From NCBI RefSeq assembly GCF_004804335.1, contig NZ_SRXY01000005.1:62001-126000 (forward strand): a DNA stretch of 64,000 bases, given 5' to 3'. The stretch is from Pacificoceanicola onchidii (GTDB taxonomy: Bacteria > Pseudomonadota > Alphaproteobacteria > Rhodobacterales > Rhodobacteraceae). The notes beneath the pieces are model-generated. The model ran no database searches. It saw only the letters and a program-made list of their open reading frames with translations, and was not told where the DNA came from. The translations under genes and the position numbers were made by a program. This document shows, in pieces, positions 35,248 through 43,049 of the stretch (positions are counted from its first letter, which is position 1; each line of letters begins with the position of its first letter).

Positions 35248-36267
35248 TTATAGTGGCTGGCCTGGTCGCAATCGGGAAAAATCCTCGGAGATCCTCGACC
35301 GGCCGCATTTCGTTTGAGACGATCCGTTTGGCTCGTTACCGATCATGTTCTCCAAAAAGCAGTGAGCCGTATTGGCAGCTGCATCCCATTCGCGATCGAG
35401 CATTATGTCATGCCCGGCATCCGCGACGCGGACGAACGTCGAACCATAGTGCTGCGCCGATCGTCGGGACGCCGATAGCGGGATGATGGCGTCGGATCCT
35501 GCAGACAGCCAAAGCGTCTGGCAGCCTACAGATGGCGGGGGAGTCCAAAGCGGGGGGCGATGCTGCATCAAGACGATTTCGGATTCTGGGCCGAGTTCTG
35601 AACGCAACTGTGTAACTTCGTCCTGCGCTGCCTTCGAAAAGAACCAGTCGCGCACCTGCCGGTCGGAACGGAACTGAAACTTCCATCCGAGCACGGCCCC
35701 CAACAGTGTTCCCAAAGGGTCGATCAAGAGCGCCGAGCGAAGACAGTCACGAAGCACGTCATGCGAGGTCCAGGACGCGACAAAAACTGCTGCCACGGGT
35801 TGACCCACGTGCTTCAGATACCATTGAACAAGCGCCCCACCCATGCGGTGGCCGACCAGCACCGGCGCGGCTCCGAGACGTTCAACCTCGCCGACCAAGA
35901 ACTTCAGATAATACGCCAACGAACAGGTCGCGACAGGCCTCTGCACGGGCGAGCGACCGTGCCCCGGCAGAGAGAATGCCACGCTCTCCCAGCCGTGATC
36001 GGCCAGCCAAGCCTGCCAGTTCTTCCAGCACGATGCGTTGTGCCACATCCCGTGAACCATCAGCAAAGGCGGATGAGAGTTCCTCTTTCTGGGTTGCGCA
36101 TGAAACCGTTCGATTCCGCCGACAATGCTATGCGAAGTCGTATGGTTGGCTGTGTTTTCGAGGCCTATTTCCACCTCGGGTTCATCGGCAAGCAGGTTGC
36201 GCGTGTTGGAAAACTCGACAGCTGGATCGGCGCGCAACAAACGCTTCATCGTCCAAGGCGCGATCAC
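35248..36267 (-). CDS. Alpha/beta-hydrolase with Arg in place of the nucleophilic Ser
   Basis: Starts at GTG 36267, overlapping the TetR stop (GTGA), or at ATG 36249; up to 339 residues. The fold is clear: LLMVHGMWHNASCW at 68-81, SLPGHGRSP at 99-107 and ADAGHDIMLD near the C-terminus. The nucleophile elbow, however, reads VLVGHRMGGAL: residue 141 is Arg (CGC at 35845-35847 on the complement) where the family has Ser. CGC differs from the Ser codon AGC by one base. The protein is therefore expected to be catalytically dead unless this is a sequence error. It is co-transcribed with the TetR gene. Confidence 0.78.
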   Translation of the reverse strand: MIAPWTMKRLLRADPAVEFSNTRNLLADEPEVEIGLENTANHTTSHSIVGGIERFHAQPRKRNSHPPLLMVHGMWHNASCWKNWQAWLADHGWESVAFSLPGHGRSPVQRPVATCSLAYYLKFLVGEVERLGAAPVLVGHRMGGALVQWYLKHVGQPVAAVFVASWTSHDVLRDCLRSALLIDPLGTLLGAVLGWKFQFRSDRQVRDWFFSKAAQDEVTQLRSELGPESEIVLMQHRPPLWTPPPSVGCQTLWLSAGSDAIIPLSASRRSAQHYGSTFVRVADAGHDIMLDREWDAAANTAHCFLENMIGNEPNGSSQTKCGRSRISEDFSRLRPGQPL

Positions 36268-36998
36268 TTCAGTTGTCCGTCTTCATCGAACAGAAGATCC
36301 TTGATGCCCGCTGTTATGTCGTCCGCGAAACCATCTGCCCTTATGCACGTGTTCCCATCCGGCAAACCCAGCATTCGATCGATTGCAATGCCCTGAAGTT
36401 GCAGGGATATGTCGATCTTCTGCCCAGTAGTGACCAGCTCGGACAAATCCGTAGAACGAAGGGCTTTTCTCATCCAGTCCTGATGGGTTGTTCCGATTTT
36501 CAAAGCTAAACCTGCTGCAACCTCGGCGTCTGGAAGGTCTAAATCGCCGCTCCGTACGCCTCTTTGTAAGACTTCCGCGAAGATTTCGAGGTTAGCGATG
36601 TAGATGGCGTCAGACATCCGTTGTTGGAGAGCTGCGTTTCGATCCTGAAACATCATTACGAAGAGCGGCAGGCGCGCGCGAGCCCCATCGGACATCTGAG
36701 CCCGCAGCACGTCAAAGTAGGCGTGATACAAATCCAGCCATGTCGGATATTCTTGCTCCAGAACCGGTCTAAGTGCAGTCTGGGTCTGCTCGACAAATCG
36801 GTTCAAGATTCCTTCAAGCAACTCATCTTTGGACTTGAAATGGTGGTAGAAGCCACCTTTTGACACACCCGCCGAGGCAAGGATGTCTTGCATCGTCGTA
36901 TCCTCGAAGCCTTTGGAAAAAAACAACATCTGGGCGCAATCAAGGAGTTGGTTGCGCCGTTCTTCAGGCTTCATGTTGGTGCGTTTCTCTTTTTTCAT
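36264..36998 (-). CDS. TetR-family regulator
   Basis: 244 residues from ATG 36998 (an ATG eight codons later, MKPEERRNQL, is also possible). The N-terminal TetR helix-turn-helix is typical: LLDCAQMLFFSKGFEDTTMQDILASAGVSKGGFYHHFKSKDELL. The C-terminal ligand domain is not diagnostic. Two tandem operator-like sites lie 23-54 bp upstream at 37021-37052, so the gene is probably autoregulated along with the downstream hydrolase (4-bp overlap). Other targets may be the genes to the right at 37.2-40 kb. Confidence 0.88.
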   Translation of the reverse strand: MKKEKRTNMKPEERRNQLLDCAQMLFFSKGFEDTTMQDILASAGVSKGGFYHHFKSKDELLEGILNRFVEQTQTALRPVLEQEYPTWLDLYHAYFDVLRAQMSDGARARLPLFVMMFQDRNAALQQRMSDAIYIANLEIFAEVLQRGVRSGDLDLPDAEVAAGLALKIGTTHQDWMRKALRSTDLSELVTTGQKIDISLQLQGIAIDRMLGLPDGNTCIRADGFADDITAGIKDLLFDEDGQLK

Positions 36999-37020
36999 AC
37001 CACTTCTGCTTTTGCAAACC

Positions 37021-37052
37021 GACCGCCGGTCTTTAAATACCGACCATCGGTC
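37021..37052. promoter_or_regulatory. Tandem TetR operator sites
   Basis: GACCGCCGGTC (37021-37031, perfect 11-bp palindrome) and GACCATCGGTC (37042-37052, one mismatch) have centres 21 bp apart, two helical turns. They lie just upstream of the TetR start, consistent with two dimers binding the same face of the DNA. Confidence 0.65.
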
Positions 37053-37197
37053 TGTATTTAGTTCGACTCAGGCCGCGGCGCAAGGCCAAGTTTCCAAAAC
37101 CCGCTGCCGCAACCATTAAAATCGCAGCCCTGCGCCGCCGCGAGCATGCTCTGCGCCGGACGGTCGGGTTGTGCCAAGAGAATGGAGACCAAAGACG

Positions 37198-37416
37198 ATG
37201 GAAAGCTTACTGAGGCAGCAAGGCTTGCAGGAAGCCGGCGCTCTAAAGAATGCACTTCAGAACTTTCAGTTCTGGCTTCGAACAGCCGGACAGCACAAGG
37301 CGCGGAATCGGCTTCCGCGGGTCTGCCCAGACCTATCAAATCACATCCGGCGCGACATCGGCTTGCCACCTTTACCCCCGCAATCCCGCGACCCGAGATG
37401 GCGGTACTTGATGTGA
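37198..37416 (+). CDS. DUF1127-like small protein
   Basis: 72 residues. The ATG at 37198 follows GGAG. The C-terminal block LPRVCPDLSNHIRRDIGLPPLPPQSRDPRWRYL has the DUF1127-like pattern 'L-x-D-H-x-x-R-D-I-G-L', seen in small basic alphaproteobacterial proteins linked to RNA handling and stress. The N-terminus is an amphipathic helix with an FWLRTAG segment. It stands alone and abuts the MDR remnant that follows. Confidence 0.55.
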   Translation: MESLLRQQGLQEAGALKNALQNFQFWLRTAGQHKARNRLPRVCPDLSNHIRRDIGLPPLPPQSRDPRWRYLM

Positions 37417-37760
37417 CATGCGCGACCCTGCCGATTGCAGCAGATGCCCATCTGCTCGGGACGATGCGGGCCGTTGGGGTGAAGTGTTGTCCAAAGGTTG
37501 AGAGCGTTGCCCGGGCCCTTGAGATGATGGAGACGCGCCTGAAAACTCCTGTGACATCGTCTTCGACATGGTCGGCGGTCGCGAAACTGAAAAAAAGCGC
37601 GTTTCGCGTTCTCGCTATGTCAGGTCGGTTTGTAACGGTCACTGGGCCGGAGCGTTACATCGGCGCGCGAAAACTCAGTTGGCCGCGACTTTTCGGGGGG
37701 CTTGCCCACATCTTTTGGCGCTCGTTTGCGATCCGGGGGCGGTCGCCTCGTGATTGCTCC
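37399..37760 (+). pseudogene. Remnant of an MDR quinone-oxidoreductase-type gene
   Basis: Pieces of the C-terminal Rossmann half of a quinone-oxidoreductase-like protein occur in different frames. An early piece resembles a nucleotide-binding strand (MAVLDVTCATLPIAADAHLL). Then DAPENSCDIVFDMVGGRETEK reads in one frame and SAFRVLAMSGRFVTVTGPERYIG in another, followed by KLSWPRLFGGLAHIFWRSFA. The switch is at a run of seven A (37590-37596). There is no N-terminal catalytic domain upstream, so the gene is truncated and frameshifted, not merely mis-sequenced. Confidence 0.65.
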
Positions 37761-37828
37761 GCGCACAAGCCAACACGCCATAGGAAACCGGACGACAGGT
37801 CAGACGTCGCAACAAAGTGGAAAACACC

Positions 37829-38410
37829 ATGAAACGAAAGTTGGACACCACCATTCCTGGCATTGCTCTCGTGAAGGCCGGACTCGTTTTGTTTGCGTCT
37901 ACGCAATTGGGTTTCGTACCCTTCGCAGACGCTGTTCACTGGTCGCTCTTCATAATCGCCCCAGGGGCTTTGCTGGTCTTTGCGGGCCTAACGGTCCGGG
38001 AATTCGGTCAACTTGCAGCGACGCTTGGTTCGGTCGTTTTGGCAACCGGACTTGTCCTTGCCTATCAGGATTGGTTCGATCACTTCCAAAACTGGGCCTA
38101 TGCTTGGATCCTTGTGGGCCCTGTGGCAGTTGGAGCCGCATGGCAGGCCGTTGGGGTTGCCCACGGCAAGTCCGATGCACGCAAGGATGGGCGAGCGCTC
38201 GTCGGATACGGGCTTCTCGCCTTTATCGTTGCCGCGGCTTTCTTTGAACTCGTGATCGGCATCAGCGGGTTTGGCGTCTTGCCCAGGATGTCGTGGGGCG
38301 TCGTCGCCAGCCTTTGTCTCATCTTGGCCGGCATAGCTCTGATCCTCACCTCGGTTCGGTCGACTGGCTCCCTATCTTCCCGCAACTCCGAAGATGGTGA
38401 GAAGAAATGA
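37829..38410 (+). CDS. Small integral membrane protein, unknown function
   Basis: 193 residues from the ATG at 37829. Hydrophobic spans include TTIPGIALVKAGLVLFAS, VHWSLFIIAPGALLVFAGL, LAATLGSVVLATGLVLA, WAYAWILVGPVAVGAAWQAVG, GYGLLAFIVAAAFFELVIGI and VVASLCLILAGIALILT, with a charged C-terminal tail. I recognise no enzymatic motif. It overlaps the following hydrolase gene by ATGA, and that gene overlaps the CPBP gene, so these form one tightly coupled operon. Function is unknown. Confidence 0.7.
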   Translation: MKRKLDTTIPGIALVKAGLVLFASTQLGFVPFADAVHWSLFIIAPGALLVFAGLTVREFGQLAATLGSVVLATGLVLAYQDWFDHFQNWAYAWILVGPVAVGAAWQAVGVAHGKSDARKDGRALVGYGLLAFIVAAAFFELVIGISGFGVLPRMSWGVVASLCLILAGIALILTSVRSTGSLSSRNSEDGEKK

Positions 38411-39168
38411 GCAAAGATACCAACTTCATTCGCCTGTCTGACGGAACCCAAATGTGTTTCGCCGAGTACGGCTCTTCCAAAGGGGAACCCGTTGTGATGC
38501 TGCACGGGAACCCCGGGTCTCGCCTGTCCTGGGGCGATCTGCCTGGCTCGCCTTTTCGGGATGACATCCGGATCATCGCGCCCTACGCGCTTGCCTGTGC
38601 GTGGAAAGCGCCAGAACGCTTTGGCGAGATCCTGCTGTTCGGAGCGGTTGGACCAAACCATCCCAAAGCAGTGAAGGGCGCTCTCAAATCTCTGCGCACG
38701 CTCTGGCGCCTTGCAGGACCGCTCTACCCCGTGGTCCGCCTGCAGATGAGGATCTTTGCATGGCTGACGCAACACAGCCCCGAGCGCCTCATGAAACTGA
38801 TCCGAGACGCGGAACTGACCGAGGCTGATCGCAAGATCTTCGACCGTCCTGATTTGCAAGCCCTCTTTGCCCGGGAATTCCCGGAAGCCTACCGGCAGGG
38901 CGGCATAGGTTCGGCATACGATACCACGCTGCCGGGGTGTTGGCCGATCCCGCTGCATCAGATCAAGTCACACATCCACATCTGGCATGCCGCCAAAGAT
39001 CAGCTTGTCGGCAACATGCCGATCTATCTTCACGAGGCACTGCCGAATTCCTCCCTGACCCTCATTCCCGATGCAGGGCACCTCTGGGTGCTTGATAACG
39101 ACGCGACGATGCTCGGCGCCGTCATGGCCCCTTCGAGAAACGACCTCCCATTTGAGTATGCGCAATGA
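38407..39168 (+). pseudogene. Alpha/beta-hydrolase with in-frame deletion of the nucleophile segment
   Basis: 253 residues, open throughout. It begins normally (IRLSDGTQMCFAEYG, VVMLHGNPGSRLSW) but at residue 59 jumps from RIIAP directly to YALACAWKAPERF. In homologues the segment between these (about 50 residues with the 'D-R-P-G-Y-G' strand and the nucleophile elbow GxSxGGP) is present; YALACA is the helix that follows the nucleophile. The C-terminal His motif DAGHLWVLD remains. The junction is at 38580-38583. An in-frame deletion has thus removed the catalytic Ser, so the product should be inactive even though the reading frame survives. Confidence 0.7.
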
Positions 39169-39941
39169 CCTCCGAAGATCACGAACAATACTCGTTGACC
39201 AAGATCCTCGTGATCTGGGCCGCCGTCACGATCCCCATGCCAGTTCTGGCCTTTGTAATTCCTCCGATGTTTGTCGAGGTGGGCTCAGTATCGTGGTTCC
39301 TTCTGGTCTGGTATCTGCTGATCGGCGGCATGGTCTGGCAGTTCATCCTGTCGATGATCCTGCTCTACCAGGAAGGCGCGCTCCGTTCATGGGCTGTGTT
39401 CAAGGATCGGGTCTGGCTGAATGCGCCGCGCTGTCCGAAAACGGGGCGCGCCAATTACTGGCTCCTCCTGTGGCTTGTTCCGATGTTCGGACTTTTCATA
39501 GCGCTTGAGGTGTCGCCAGTCGGGGCGTTCATCGGCGAGCTCATCCTGATCCCGTTCCCATGGATTGCTGATCTCCCTTTTCTCGACCTGTCCCAATTGG
39601 CTGTGCCGGAGCTGGAGGGCGCTTGGTGGCTGGTCGGGGTTGCCGTGATCTCCTGCGTCTTCAACTACCTGTTGGGGGAAGAGTTGCTGTTCCGCGGCGT
39701 TCTTCTGCCAAAGATGAACGGCTTTTTCGGCAAGTGGGACTGAGTTGCCAACTCGGTCCTGTTCGCATGCTACCACCTTCACCGCCCGACGCAGTTTCTC
39801 GGCTTCATCCTTGGCACCATGGCCTGGGTCTGGCCCGCCAAGCAATTTCGCAGCAACTGGTTTCCTGTCATTCTGCACGGACAGGAAGGAACGTTCGTGA
39901 TCGTTGGTTCAGTTGCAGTTGCATCCGGAGCATTCCTCTGA
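39165..39941 (+). pseudogene. CPBP (CAAX-type) intramembrane protease gene with in-frame TGA
   Basis: The first 192 residues contain several membrane spans and the first active-site motif GEELLFRGVLLPKM (Glu-Glu-x3-Arg). The frame then meets TGA at 39741-39743 in FFGKWD-stop. The same frame continues after the stop with VANSVLFACYHLHRPTQF and ILHGQEGTFVI, containing the His-bearing second and third motifs of the family, up to 39941. In homologues the stop position is usually Trp (TGG), so one G-to-A change explains it. CPBP proteases act within the membrane. As it stands the product lacks half of its catalytic site. Confidence 0.75.
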
Positions 39942-40025
39942 GGAGGGCTCAAAAAATCAAACACGAACAGATGCTTGATCTGCAAATTGTACCTTTTGAG
40001 ATGCCAATGAGATCTGGAGAACACA

Positions 40026-41126
40026 ATGACCATTCGACATAGAGCCCAACCGTTCATATTGGCAACACTGGTTGGCATTGGGCTGACCTTGAGCCGGGAA
40101 GCGACTGCGGACGACCTGCCGCCTGTCTTGACCCCGGAGGGCAACGTGGCGCCTGACGGGATCGTGTCACTCGAACGCGTCACGCTCGGTGGTGTCGAAC
40201 AAACGATCCTCATTCGAGGAGCAAGCACTGACCTGCCCGTGCTCCTGTTTCTCCATGGCGGGCCGGGCGGAGCGATCATGCCGTGGGTTGATCTCTTTCA
40301 CACGCCGCTTCTAGAGGAGAGCTTCGTCGTCGTTCACTGGGATCAGCGGGGCGCCGGAAGCTCCTATGACCCAGACCTGACGGTCGATGATCTGACGCCC
40401 CGGCATTTCATTTCGGATACACTGGAACTCACGGATATCCTGTGCGAGCGTTTTGAACAGGAACACATCTTTTTGACCGGCCAGTCCTGGGGCAGCGCGC
40501 TCGGCTTCATGACGATTGCCCGGAACAGCACGCCTTTCCATGCCTTCATAGCAGTCTCTGAACGCGTGGTGTGGGACCGGAGCTTCGAGATGGGATATGA
40601 ATGGGCTTTGGAACAGGCGCGCGCTGGCGGTGACGCGGATATTCTGGCGCAGCTTGAAGCAATCGCTCCGTTTGATGCTTTCGACGAAGCCGATCTTTCG
40701 GTCCAGCGGCAGGCGGTCGCGCACTATTTCGGCGGAGACTACCATACGCCGGGCTTGGAGGAGCAATACCTTTCCTACGCGCTCGGCGGCCAAAGCCCAT
40801 ACTACACCATGGCGGATGTCCAGAGTTACATTCCCGGCTTGGAAATCTCGAGCGACGCTGTGGAACAAGCAGAATTTCTAGCGACGTACGATCTGTTCGA
40901 GCTGCTGCCCGCTACCGATATCCCGGTTCACTTCATAACCGGCGCCGACGACTGGAACACACCTGCAGATCTGGCCTTTGCCTACTATCAGGCGCTCGAT
41001 GCCCCGGACAAGAGCTTCCACCGCATTCCTGATGCCGCGCACATGGTGCTCCATGACCAGCCCGACGCTTGGGCCGATGCGATGGTCGGGATCCGCAACG
41101 TGACGCTCGGTTGGGACCAGCGATAG
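40026..41126 (+). CDS. Exported proline-iminopeptidase-like alpha/beta-hydrolase
   Basis: 366 residues with a hydrophobic N-terminus (FILATLVGIGLTLS) that may be a signal peptide. The family motif LFLHGGPGGAIMPW is near 74-87, WDQRGAGSS follows, and the nucleophile Ser lies in GQSWGSALG. Asp in GADDWNTP and His in PDAAHMVLHDQP complete the triad. The HGGPG motif is characteristic of prolyl aminopeptidase and related S33 hydrolases. It is 85 bp after the broken CPBP gene and 44 bp before a GNAT gene. The substrate (peptide or ester) is unknown. Confidence 0.82.
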   Translation: MTIRHRAQPFILATLVGIGLTLSREATADDLPPVLTPEGNVAPDGIVSLERVTLGGVEQTILIRGASTDLPVLLFLHGGPGGAIMPWVDLFHTPLLEESFVVVHWDQRGAGSSYDPDLTVDDLTPRHFISDTLELTDILCERFEQEHIFLTGQSWGSALGFMTIARNSTPFHAFIAVSERVVWDRSFEMGYEWALEQARAGGDADILAQLEAIAPFDAFDEADLSVQRQAVAHYFGGDYHTPGLEEQYLSYALGGQSPYYTMADVQSYIPGLEISSDAVEQAEFLATYDLFELLPATDIPVHFITGADDWNTPADLAFAYYQALDAPDKSFHRIPDAAHMVLHDQPDAWADAMVGIRNVTLGWDQR

Positions 41127-41169
41127 TGCACTTGGTGCCAGTCTTTTGCAGCAGATCGAGAAAACGAAA

Positions 41170-41676
41170 ATGAACAAGGACCTGGAATTGATTGGACTGA
41201 CCCAAGGAAAAGACACTGGTAAGGTCCGCGCGATGTTCGACGCATGTCGCGACTACGTGGAACTGGAGACCGGGCATCCGCCGACAAATGAAACAGTGAC
41301 CGAGTTCTTCGAGGATCATCCGCCCACGATCAGCCGTAGCGCCACGTTATCCCTTATTGTAGTGGATCAGAGAGGGGTACCGGTTGGGTTGGTGGAAATC
41401 TTGCGCGGCTACCCCGACCCCATGGACTGGTACATCGGATTTCTCGGCATCGACCGGGAAAGACGCGGCGAAGGCTTCGGCAAGCGGGCACTGGATCGCA
41501 TCGTGGAAAAGGCACGAGGCGCCAGGATGGAACGTCTGCTGCTGTGCGTTTTGGAGGAAAACCTCCGGGCTCAGGCGTTCTGGCACCGCGAGGGGTTTGA
41601 GTTACGCAAGAGGACGCCTCCGTGGACGGCCGGCTCAAAAACCCACATCCGCCATGAGTTGGTTCGCCAGCTCTGA
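41170..41676 (+). CDS. GNAT-family N-acetyltransferase
   Basis: 168 residues from the ATG at 41170. The acetyl-CoA-binding core is clear: YIGFLGIDRERRGEGFGKRALDRIVEKA (R/Q-x-x-G-x-G/A variant REGFGK), then MERLLLCVLEENLRAQAFWHREGFEL, the usual strand 5/helix 4 pattern. The N-terminal region is longer than in minimal GNATs (MFDACRDYVELETGHPPT). Substrate unknown. It follows the iminopeptidase-like gene by 44 bp. Confidence 0.82.
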   Translation: MNKDLELIGLTQGKDTGKVRAMFDACRDYVELETGHPPTNETVTEFFEDHPPTISRSATLSLIVVDQRGVPVGLVEILRGYPDPMDWYIGFLGIDRERRGEGFGKRALDRIVEKARGARMERLLLCVLEENLRAQAFWHREGFELRKRTPPWTAGSKTHIRHELVRQL

Positions 41677-42077
41677 AGGGGGCTGATCACCCTGCGCCAA
41701 CTCCGTGAGTTGCACAGGCTCTGGCGTCAACGAGCGACTGCGTGATCCGCAGACGTCCAATTCCGGCCCATCCTGAGTTTGCAGCCGTGGCCACGCCAGT
41801 TCGGTGACGTTGCACGATGAAGGTGAGTCGGGCGACGCTTGACCGCTCTGGGGCGGGCCTTCTTAATCAAAATTAGCCTATAGCGATGACGTTGCAGGGT
41901 CGGCTTTTGGAGGGCGACGCTGCCGCGCGCAATCAAACTCGCATTGGCAGTAATGGGCCGTGAGTATCTTCTCACAGCGCTTTCGCGCAAATTGCCAAAT
42001 ACTCTGCACCTCCGGTCATGCTGCGAAAGCGTTAGATCGGCGACAAGTCCTGCATCAACAACTCAGGACATGAACCA
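41677..42077. other. Intergenic region, no gene seen
   Basis: 401 bp between two GNAT genes. No supported gene or clear hairpin. Diverged GC-rich sequence. Confidence 0.45.
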
Positions 42078-42524
42078 ATGATACGCAATTTCGAATCCAA
42101 AGATACCAAAGCCGTTGTGTCGGTCTGGCGCGCGGCGACACGGGTTGCTCATCCGTTTCTTGCCGACGAACTCGTTGAGCAGGAAGCTGAGAATCTTCGC
42201 AATATCTACCTCGTTCACGCCGCAACACGGGTGATGGAGATGGATGGTCAGGTCGTGGGCTTCATCGCCATGATCGGCAATGAGATTGGCGGATTGTTCC
42301 TTGATCCCGCATTGCACGGAAATGGATACGGTCTTGCACTAGTCGACGATGCCGCACGGAAACTCGGTACGCTTGAAGTCGAGGTGTTTGGCCGCAATGC
42401 CGTCGGCCGTCGCTTCTATGATAGGTACGGTTTCCACCCAATCGGATCATCCACCCATAAGGCAACAGGCGAAACCGTTCTGCGACTTGCCTGCCAGGTG
42501 GCGAAAGCGGAGGCAGCGGTATGA
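42078..42524 (+). CDS. GNAT-family N-acetyltransferase (YjaB-like)
   Basis: 148 residues. It shows MIRNFESKDTKAVVSVWRAATRVAHPFL at the N-terminus, IYLVHAATRVMEMDGQVVGFIAMIG, the CoA loop LDPALHGNGYGLALVDDA and the C-terminal VEVFGRNAVGRRFYDRYGF. The combination of W-R-A-(A/S)-x-x-x-A-H-P-F-L and G-N-G-Y-G resembles YjaB-like enzymes. It overlaps the next gene by ATGA. Target unknown; unrelated in detail to the GNAT at 41170. Confidence 0.83.
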   Translation: MIRNFESKDTKAVVSVWRAATRVAHPFLADELVEQEAENLRNIYLVHAATRVMEMDGQVVGFIAMIGNEIGGLFLDPALHGNGYGLALVDDAARKLGTLEVEVFGRNAVGRRFYDRYGFHPIGSSTHKATGETVLRLACQVAKAEAAV

Positions 42525-42871
42525 CCTACATCATGTATCCCTTCGCCGCCATCGGATTTACCGCTGTCGTTCTTCTGGCCGTTGGACTTTGGCTGGACAT
42601 CAGTGACTTCGACAACACCAGCGGCGGCTATGAAGCGCCCTATGATGGCGTCACCGGTGAGCCGGTTGACTGGTTTGCCATGGACCGGACCGCCACCGGG
42701 ATTGCCAAGCGCGGTTACGTTGTGAATGTGCTTGTGGACGGTACAACCGGTATGATTTCCTTTGAGATTTTCGGACGCAAAATCCCCTTCCGGCAGTTCT
42801 CTGGCCGGGCGCTGGTGGTTCACAAACCTCGCGAGGCTTTCCTTGCCATGGGGTTTGAGCCGGAGTTTTGA
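42521..42871 (+). CDS. Single-span membrane protein, unknown function
   Basis: 116 residues with one N-terminal membrane span (MYPFAAIGFTAVVLLAVGLWL) and an extracytoplasmic or cytoplasmic domain of about 90 residues (AKRGYVVNVLVDGTTGMISFEIFGRKIPF). I do not recognise the family. It overlaps the GNAT gene by 4 bp, so the two are co-translated, and a strong terminator follows 20 bp later. Confidence 0.65.
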   Translation: MTYIMYPFAAIGFTAVVLLAVGLWLDISDFDNTSGGYEAPYDGVTGEPVDWFAMDRTATGIAKRGYVVNVLVDGTTGMISFEIFGRKIPFRQFSGRALVVHKPREAFLAMGFEPEF

Positions 42872-42890
42872 CACAACGCGCTATCCTTGA

Positions 42891-42918
42891 AAGGGCGTGC
42901 CTCTGGCGCGCCCTTTTT
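42891..42918 (+). terminator. Rho-independent terminator
   Basis: AAGGGCG-TGCC pairs with GGCG-CGCCCTT (11 bp including one G-U) around a 3-nt loop, followed by TTTTT. It ends the GNAT/membrane-protein unit. Confidence 0.9.
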
Positions 42919-43049
42919 CGTTTTGGTGTCGATCTGCGCGATCGGTCAAGCCTCCTGCGCGGGCCGTCAATCACAGCCGCAGCGGCTGGTCCTAGGGTTG
43001 GGTCATCAGCGCAATCACGCGCCCTTTACACATCAGGATACCCAGACCA

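Noticed and set aside
37058-37642. Minus-strand open frame of 194 codons
   Set aside because: Ser/Ala/Arg-rich, no domain; the plus strand in the same stretch holds a DUF1127-like gene and an MDR remnant.
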